Assembly (NCBI GenBank): GCA_027625915.1
Contig: JANTQA010000029.1
Coordinates: 7,254,001-7,318,000 of the forward strand
Reading direction: 5' to 3'
From: Anaeramoeba flamelloides
Taxonomy: Eukaryota; Metamonada; Anaeramoebidae
DNA: 64,000 nucleotides
Shown here: positions 56,935 through 64,000 of the stretch, piece after piece
How positions within the stretch are numbered: the stretch's first letter is position 1
Layout: every line of letters starts with the position of its first letter
The notes under the pieces: generated by a model
The model's database searches: none
Told to the model about the DNA's origin: nothing
Seen by the model: the letters and a program-made list of their open reading frames with translations, nothing else
Translations under genes and position numbers: made by a program

Positions 56935-59000
56935 TTTTTTTTTTATTATTGAAGAAGAAGTGTAAATTTCACTCGACTTTCACTTAGACTTCAATTTTCT
57001 TTTGGAAATTCAAGTGTGAAATCATACATTTCACGAATATTGATTAATGAAAATAATTTTAAACTATTTTGGTTTACAATTAATTCATTAAGATTTTTTT
57101 CTTTTAATTTATTTTGAAAAATTAATCCATTTTTTTCATACCAAGGACATAACTATAAAAAATGATCAATATTTTCTATAATTTTATTTTGATTTATTTT
57201 AAACATAAAGAACAAAATCCATTTGAATTTTTATGTATTTCATATTAATATCTATTTAAAAATTAGTAAATGCCCTGAATTTTAGAATTGTTGAACTTGT
57301 AGGATAACTTTAATATTTTTATGTTAGAAATAAATATTTTTAATTTTTTATTATTGTGAAATATTTTTAAGTAGTATGGTCAAGTGCTGTCAAGTTCCGT
57401 CCAGCGCAGTAGAGTGTTATTGAGTAGTGTCAAGTGCAAAGTTTTTTTGTAATTTAAGAAAAAAAAAAAGAAAATGAGAGAAATGTTCTTTTAATTTATA
57501 AAATTAAAAAAAAACCTAACCAAGCTTTTCCAGAATTCGAAAGAATGGAGAAAAATATTTGATTTTCCTCAACCCCTTTCAATCATAGAAAACCCAATGA
57601 CACTCCTAACTTGTAGAATTTAATAACTCATTATATATGTACTTATATAATTATTTTTTTAATTCAATTAAAATCTTTCTAATACTAGTTGATTTTATTA
57701 ATTATTCTTCAATTAAAATTTTATAATTTTTCAAAATAAGGAAGAGATAAATTTTTTACTTTTTTTTTATATTTAATTTTTTTTTTTATTTACAGAAATT
57801 ATCATATTTTCAATTTTCAATTCTGTTTTGTAAATAACAACTGATATATTTCTATTGATTTTGGATATTCCAATAATACATAAATTTATCTAAGAATTTA
57901 AATAATTTTATATTTTTATTTGATAATTAAAATTTTAGAATAATAATGCCATTTGAATTAATACAAAAGGTTTAAATATTCTAATTTTCAAATAATTATT
58001 CAGATAATTGTTATTGGATAGTTGTTTAAAGTTGTTATAGGTTTCTTTAATGTTTTTCAAATTAAAAATTAATTGTAAAATTTCATCCAAATAAATACCC
58101 TATTTTTTAATTTTTCTCAAGTTATTTGATATAACTGTTTTACCTTTATTATGTTTTAATCCAAATTATATAATAATTTGATATATTGAATTTAATTTCT
58201 GATTTACTTGAGTTTTATTTCCGTTTATAATTAGGATTAAATCATCTGCAAACATTTGACAAAGATTTGTTAATGGTATAATTTTTACCAAAAGAAAATG
58301 TGAAATAAGAGCAAATAAAATGGGAGATAAGGGGTCAACTTGGAATATACCAAGCCCTTCTCCTTCATGTAATTGTTTTAAAAATTTTTTTGATAATTAT
58401 ATTTAAAATATATATTTTTTTATTGTTTTATTAATTATTTGATTACTTATTGAATCAAATCATCTAACTATATCAATGATTATAATATAATTTATATTAT
58501 TTTCATGGTGATTATTTAACTTTATCTTATTATAAGTATTTAAGAAATTTAAGACAGTAATTCAAGTATCATATTTTTTTGAAAACTCAAATTGGAAGTT
58601 GTGAATAAATTCCAAACAAGGTTCAATTGACTTTATATAACATTTTTAAAAATTATCTTGGCAAACTTTAATTAATTGAATTGGCCAATAATTTAAATTT
58701 AACCCATTATTTCTTTTTTTTTTTTTTTTTTTATGAACAAATAAAATTGGTCGTTATTTAATAAATTGGGTATTATTCTTATTAGGGCTAATTAACAAAT
58801 TATTAAATATTTTTTGAATTATAATAAGATATTTTTTATATTTTTTATTTTCGATTGAGTTTATATAAGTGAAATTTCTTTCGTTAATAATATATTGTAA
58901 ATTTTTAGTTTTTGAAAACCTTTAACTGATTTATTTTTTGGCTAATCAAAATTATGAAATTTATTGTTCTTTCCAAGTATTTTTCATCAAAGCCCGTATG
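56935..59000 (-). mobile_element. Decayed LINE with reverse transcriptase and C-terminal CCHC-type motif
   Basis: On the minus strand, segments of a LINE reverse transcriptase are readable between stops. The block at about 58317-58345 reads GIFQVDPLSPILFALI (family G-x-x-QGDPLSP), and FADDLILIINGNK is at about 58215-58252, the catalytic FADD/YADD box. Further 3', IENIDHFL and CPWYEKNG at about 57138-57175 with an upstream CSLC match the C-terminal zinc-knuckle-like C-C-H-C segment common in LINEs. The 3' terminus is AATTTACACTTCTTC with an A-rich tail at 56935-56950. Many stops and small shifts are spread through it, so it is inactive. No endonuclease domain was recognised and the 5' limit is approximate. 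The clade is undetermined. Confidence 0.8.
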
Positions 59001-59109
59001 ATTAGAAAACTATAGGTAATAAAGAAAAAATGAAAATAAAAAATTTGTTAAATAGTAAAAAAATATACAAATTCAGGTACATAGTACACCACTTTTCGGA
59101 GTCGTGTAT

Positions 59110-59185
59110 AGGTTTTTTTTTTTAATTCAAAAGAATTGAGCAAAATCAAAGATTTTACTCAATTCTTTTAAATTAAAACAAACCT
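59110..59185. repeat. Near-perfect 76 bp hairpin
   Basis: The arms AGGTTT...AATTCAAAAGAATTGAGCAA and the inverted match TTTTACTCAATTCTTTTAAA...AACCT flank a loop of a few bases. Related motifs occur in the palindrome region at 26.4-26.8 kb and at about 57.5 kb. Confidence 0.7.
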
Positions 59186-60359
59186 AACTACAGTGGAATA
59201 CCAATTTATTAATCACAATTTGTGGAATAGTATTTATTTCTAATAATCTTTCTATCGAGTTTTGACTCCCTGTTTCAGGATGTGGATAATTTTTAATTTG
59301 GCCACGTAAATGATATAATATTTTTTTATTTTACCATTTTAATTATTTTTCTTCTTCTCTTTTTTATTTGATAAATTTTCTTTGATTACTCCTTTCTCAC
59401 AATAAATATAAACTGATTTATTTTTTAATTTTTTTAATGGTTTTTTTAATATTTTTAATTCGAAAAAATATATCAATTTTAAAATCTTTCGAGTTTTTGA
59501 TTTTTAAATTAAGATATTTTTAATTAGTTTAATTGATTTTTTTTATATACAATAATATTTTTTAATTAGGTTTTTATTATTTAATTTCATTTTTTTTTTT
59601 TTTTTTTTTGACCTTAACAAATTAATTTCTTACCAAAAATAGTTTTTTTTTGATTAAATTTAAAGTTTATTACAAAAATGTTTTTATTCAAATACAATAC
59701 AAATAAAATTCAAAAAATGGAAAATTGATGAAAATTTTATTAAAAATTAAATGATCATCAAATTTAAAAGGTTTGATTATTCTAAATTCCTGATGGAATA
59801 ATGTTTTTTTTGTAAATATATTCAAATAAATTGTATCAAAAAAATATTTAAAATCTCAAAATAAAAAGAATAAACAACTTTTAAAAAATGTTTATTTATT
59901 ATTTATTGTTGTTAAAAGCAGTGTTCTTAGGTTTTATCCAGAATACATTTTATTTTCTTTTTTCAAAATTTAGATTGTTTTGTTTTTTCTATTTTCATCA
60001 AATTCTTGTTTCGATTTTTCCTTTTATCTTCTATTTTTTATTACAAATTTCTGTTCATTTTCCTTTTCCTTTTCCCTTTTTTATCTTTTTATTTCTTCTT
60101 CTTCAAAAAATAAAGTTAGTTAAGTTGAAAATAATATTTTAAAATATCAATAAAAATTTACAAAAATTGAGACTAGGTAATGTCTTTTTAAGATTCAGAT
60201 AATTGTTTATAAAAGATATTCATGTTCATATTTTTTTAGTAAAAGTTAGTGATATAATAAATATATCATTATCATTTCAAAAATTATTACTCAAATATTT
60301 TTATCTTTTTTGATTTTTTTTATAAATTTTTCAAATAATAGGTTTTTATGTATTTTGAA

Positions 60360-60562
60360 TACCGTCAGTTTCACTTTTAAGGCACAAAGTTTCAACGAAA
60401 TTTAAGGCATAAAAAAATCTCAAATTAAGGCACCAAATTTGGAATTTTTTTTACTTTACAATTTATTTTTACTAGAATTTGAATTTTGTGCCTTAATTTG
60501 AGATTTTCATTGTGCCTTAAATTTCGTTGAAAGTTTGCACCTTAAAAGTGAAACTGACTGTA
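60360..60562. mobile_element. CAGTCAG hairpin MITE, copy 6
   Basis: TA-flanked, 203 bp. The left end is CCGTCAGTTTCACTTTTAAG (one change from CAGTCAG) and the right end is GTGAAACTGACTG. The arms pair almost completely. Confidence 0.92.
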
Positions 60563-61361
60563 ATTTAAAAGAAAATTATTAAATAAAACTTAATATTTGT
60601 TATAAACTAATATAAAATATTTTTTCTTGATAAATCATTGATAAAAATGATTTGTTTATTAAAGCTACAGTTACCTGCATATTTTTTAATATTTCAGAAA
60701 TATACTTTCATGGTAACACCGACAAAGAAATACTAGTTTGGCAATTATCTTTGATTAATGGTTTAAAAAATTGAAAAAAACACAGGAGTTGTGTTTTTTA
60801 AAACATAATCTTTCAAAAAAAAATAATCTAGATCTATTTTTTTTTCAATTCTTCGCCATTGTTAAGTAAATAAAAATATATTGTTTCCCATTTTTGTTAC
60901 TTTTAAAAGTGAAAATTGTTTAGTATATTTAACCAATATTTTTTAAAATTTGAGATATGAGATTACAAAATGGGAAATTGAAGTAAAATTTTTTTTAAAT
61001 AGAAAAGAATTTATCAGTAATAATAATATTATTAGGTTTCTCAATAATTTTGATTTTTTTTAATTGAATATTTTGGTTATGTTTTTTATAAAAAAATGTC
61101 CTGGCACTTTCAATAATATTGCAAAATTTTCAAACAACTCAGAAGAAAGAACCTTTTGAAGCACATTTAATTTTACAAAGTTTTTTAAGATTTAAAAGAC
61201 TTTTATACTTTCTTAATAGCTTGTATAAAAAAATTTGTAAAATGGAAAATGAAGTGAAAATTTTCAGATATTTATTTGAATTTATCAGCAATTTTAAATT
61301 CAATTTATCATTTTTTTGATTATTTAAAAATATACATAATTATTTTTTATCACATCACACT

Positions 61362-61366
<5 letters not shown>

Positions 61367-61414
<48 letters not shown>
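61367..61414. repeat. TA microsatellite, about 24 units
   Basis: An uninterrupted TA array, the longest in the window. It lies 5' of a short GC-richer segment containing CCCGGCCGAG. Confidence 0.95.
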
Positions 61415-61416
<2 letters not shown>

Positions 61417-61886
61417 ATGAGTTAATAATAACCCGGCCGAGACAACTTTTCAGAGTATTTTTTACACTATTTTATTTAAATGTATCTCAACAAAAAGTCC
61501 CAATAAAATAAATAATGAGATAAAAAAAAAATTTAAAAACCATTAACAAAAAAAAAAGTGTTCAATTTAAATACATTTTTTACAAAAAAAAAAAAAAAAA
61601 CAAATCAAAAGTAATTATAAAACCGAATGATATTGTATATATTTATCAAAATTGTATAATTAAAATTTCCTCCATTTTACCACTAAAAATATCTGGCTTG
61701 GTTACATTGCTACATTTGTAGAGATCACGATTGTGACACAAATTGTTTAGTATTAAAACAAAATGCAAATTAACAATTAATAAAAATTTGAAGGGTTTGT
61801 AATTATTGATCATAATGTATATTACATGTAATATTGTAAGCATATCAAAATCAATTTTGGAATTTTAAATTGTTTTCAAAATTCAT

Positions 61887-63084
61887 TTAATTTAAAGTTA
61901 AATTATAAAAATCTTGAAATTGGGCATCAATATCTTTTTCATAATTTTCGTGAGACAAACATATTTGGTGAAATAAGTCAAGTGGAACACCTAAAATTGA
62001 TGATTCAAAAAAAGTACAATTTTGCAAATCTTCATAAAACGTGATATTATCACCGAGTTGAGAAATTTCTGTTTGAAAATTCATTTCTTGGTTTTGATCA
62101 TGTGATATTAAAGTTCGATTAGGATAGTTTCGATAATAAGTATTTTGAAATATATTTTCGGGTATTATGTTCTTATTATTTATAAAATTATTTAATGATT
62201 TCTCCGTTGAAACATCTTCACGTGGAAATTGTTCAATTTTTATCTTTTTTGAAATCGGAGTAAATATTCCAAGATGGCTATTGCTAGATCCCGTTATGTT
62301 ATTGTTCATTTTTATTTTCTTTAATTTTATTTTGGTTGATTTTCTTGAAATTTCTGAACGATAAGATCTTTTTCGATTTGGGTAAATAATTTTGATTTTT
62401 TTTTTTCTGATTCTCTTAGTTTTATTATTATAATTTGGATTTTTTTTGCTCAAATGTTTCGTATTTCTTTTCTTTTTCTTTTTCTTCCTCTCGGTTTTAC
62501 GTTGATCACAATACCATTGATTTTTGATAAAATTTTCTGTTCTTCTACTAAAAGATTTTGCTATGGTTTTCCATGAATTTCCATTAATTTTGTGCAGCTC
62601 GAATAATAATTTCTTTTCTTCTTTGGTAAATGGTCTTCGATCAATATTAGGATCTAGAACATTTTTCCACCTTTCAAGGGTTATAAATAGATTGGTATGT
62701 TTATATATATTGTATGGGTATAATATATCATAAAGTGACATGATGATAGATATGCAAATAAGTAGTCAGTGGATACAATATTTTATTAATAAAGAGTATT
62801 TATTGATAAAAAAAAAAAAAAAAAAAAAACATACCTTTCATGACATTGCTTACTAGATCTTCCAGGTACAAAAGTTGCTATTTTTATCCATGAGTCATTT
62901 TCGAATCTTTGTTTAGCATTCTTTAATAATTTATCTTCCTAAAAATATCAAAAAAAAAAAAAAAAAAAAAAAAAGAATTAGAGAAAAGTTTAGAATAAGT
63001 ATTTTTATTTAACCCTTTTATTTTGAAAAAAAAAGCCTTTCTTACCGTTTTTGTCCAATGATTTTTTTTTTGGTTTTTTTTTCT
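61887..63084 (-). CDS. R2R3 MYB-like transcription factor, at least three exons (5' end incomplete)
   Basis: A nuclear DNA-binding protein. Visible exons on the minus strand are about 63084-63046, 62938-62835 and 62670-61887. Introns are GT-AG of 107 and 164 bp. Joining them gives a first MYB repeat with NHWTKT|EDKLLKNAKQRF, WIKIATFVPGRSSKQCHER and the shared RWKNVLDP. A second repeat follows, IDRRPFTKEEKKLLFELHKI, NGNSWKTIAKSF and RTENFIKNQWY. The regularly spaced aromatic residues and the RT-x-x-x-IKN-x-W recognition helix match R2R3 of animal, plant and protist MYBs. A basic region (about 80 residues, nuclear-localisation-like) and an uncharacterised acidic/Asn-rich C-terminus follow. An apparent ATG start at 62741 lies inside the second intron and is rejected. 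Exon 1 opens at an acceptor-like TAG with no ATG, so more 5' sequence is missing, possibly including an R1 repeat. Confidence 0.88.
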
Positions 63085-64000
63085 CTATTAATTTTGTGAT
63101 ATTAAAATATTAAACAAAAAATAAAAACTATAAAAAAAAAAAAAAAAGTTTTGAAAATTAATTAGTCAGATTCAAAAATGTAATTTTAAATAATCAAAAA
63201 TTGTTCAAATCATCTTTAATTTAATCTCACTTTTTTTAAAAAAAAATGGCTTTAAATAATGAAAACTGAAGACTATGAATCCTTCATATTGTCTTTAATC
63301 ATTTATTTTTTCTTTTATTAATTGATTTTACTTTTAATTTTGAGGGTTTCTGTTATTCAATTAATGTTCACAATTTACAATTGTATTGAATTTTATTTCC
63401 ATGTTTTGCTTTTTTTCCCAAATAGTCAAGTTAAAATTCTGAATTGGAAAAATAAAGAGATCAAATTTGTTAAAAAAAAAGCACAGAGTGTTCTGGAATA
63501 AAAATGAAATAAATAAAAACAGTTAAATTGATCTCTTTGACTAAAGATCTTTTGTAAATAAAAGAAAAAGAAGTAGAATCTTTTTCTTATTTAATATCCT
63601 AATTGAGTCAGTTGGAGAATATGAGTAAAGCCTCTCAAATAGATAGTTGTTATAAAAAAAATTTTATTGTTTTTTTAATTAAAGATCTCTATTAAATTGG
63701 CTTGTGAATTAAGTCGTTTTAAAAAAGTGTGATCATAAAAGTTTTTAGAAGGGTCTCAAAATTAGTTCCCTTAAGTTTGTCATCTATTTGACTGATACTT
63801 TTTACAACTTTTTTAAAATAATTTCATTATTTTGAAACAAAAAGAAAACTTGATTAGATTTGAACTGATCTGTTGAAAAAAAACTCTCTTTCAGTCAAAG
63901 TTCCCACTTTAATTGAAGAAATAGAACAAATTCAAGTTATATACTCAATTACGATGGAAAGATTTTTAGTACAGTCTTGAAATTAGCTTTATTGTCTACT
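63085..64000. other. Right-end stretch, 5' side of the MYB gene
   Basis: It probably contains the promoter and first exon(s) of the MYB gene, but none could be identified. Near 63888 the sequence AAACTCTCTTTCAGTCAAAG resembles the terminal repeat of the 707 bp family; if real, that element runs off the window. Confidence 0.4.

Larger units (their letters stand above)
56715..61886. other. 5.2 kb stretch with LINE and MITEs
   Basis: No host gene. It holds a decayed LINE (56935 to about 59000), a short hairpin (59110), a clean CAGTCAG MITE (60360) and a long TA microsatellite (61367). A CCCGGCCGAG motif right after the TA tract is unusually GC-rich for the region. Confidence 0.55.

Noticed and set aside
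63535-63920. A third copy of the 707 bp family at the right end
   Set aside because: Only one terminal-repeat-like string near 63888 is seen; no interior match could be established inside the window.

Overview
The window is very AT-rich nuclear DNA from a eukaryotic protist, with long A and T homopolymers. Its genes are sparse and often interrupted by GT-AG introns (83 to about 700 bp in the models built here). About nine protein genes lie in 64 kb, separated by kilobases of DNA that hold many small inverted-repeat elements and decayed LINE pieces. The gene set is rich in small-GTPase exchange factors and actin/microtubule modules: RhoGEF, LisH-RasGEF, PH-gelsolin-villin headpiece, CAP-Gly and SH3. 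Together with base composition and asparagine/lysine-rich low complexity, this points to an amoeboid protist. Anaeramoeba-like metamonads or an amoebozoan fit best, but this is inference from gene content and not a proven assignment.

Layout. 1-1128: non-coding, ending in a probable 5' UTR intron. 1129-3009 (+): IQ-DH-PH RhoGEF. 3.2-4.6 kb: decayed LINE with two hairpin MITEs inside it. 5.2-7.9 kb: several MITE families. 8713-9219 (-): ubiquitin-eS31 (S27a) fusion. 12028-16598 (+): BET-type protein with bromodomain, long RS-dipeptide run, acidic/Asn-rich repeats and NET domain, with one apparent reading-frame change in an A-rich stretch. 20597-21193 (+): two-exon glycine cleavage H protein with a presequence. 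21.2-30.2 kb: a 9 kb gene-poor, MITE-rich stretch. 30195-36320 (-): 2041-residue multi-PH, gelsolin-repeat, villin-headpiece protein. 40572-41222 (+): three-exon small SH3 protein. 42-45 kb: a cluster of four different inverted-repeat elements. 45208-46646 (+): F-box joined to an eight-helix membrane domain resembling TMEM185. 50852-51570 (+): two-exon CAP-Gly protein with a basic tail. 53150-56714 (+): four visible exons of a coiled-coil, LisH-like, RasGEF_N-RasGEF protein. 56.9-59.0 kb (-): decayed LINE with reverse transcriptase motifs. 61887-63084 (-): R2R3 MYB-like factor with at least three exons.

How the genes relate. No operon-like arrangement is seen and neighbours are functionally independent. 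A theme is cortical and cytoskeletal control: Rho and Ras activation, actin binding and severing modules, microtubule plus-end or tubulin binding, and an SH3 adaptor. Two chromatin or transcription proteins (BET, MYB), one translation housekeeping fusion, one organellar one-carbon protein and a possible membrane-bound ubiquitin-ligase adaptor complete the set.

Most notable: the F-box/TMEM185-like fusion, the SR-repeat BET protein, the villidin-like protein with an apparent talin/FERM-like ubiquitin-fold region, and at least six unrelated-looking families of small inverted-repeat elements, four of them apparently flanked by TA. One of these families is represented by six near-200-bp perfect-fold hairpins. 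No rRNA, convincing tRNA, CRISPR, or LTR/virus-like element was found.
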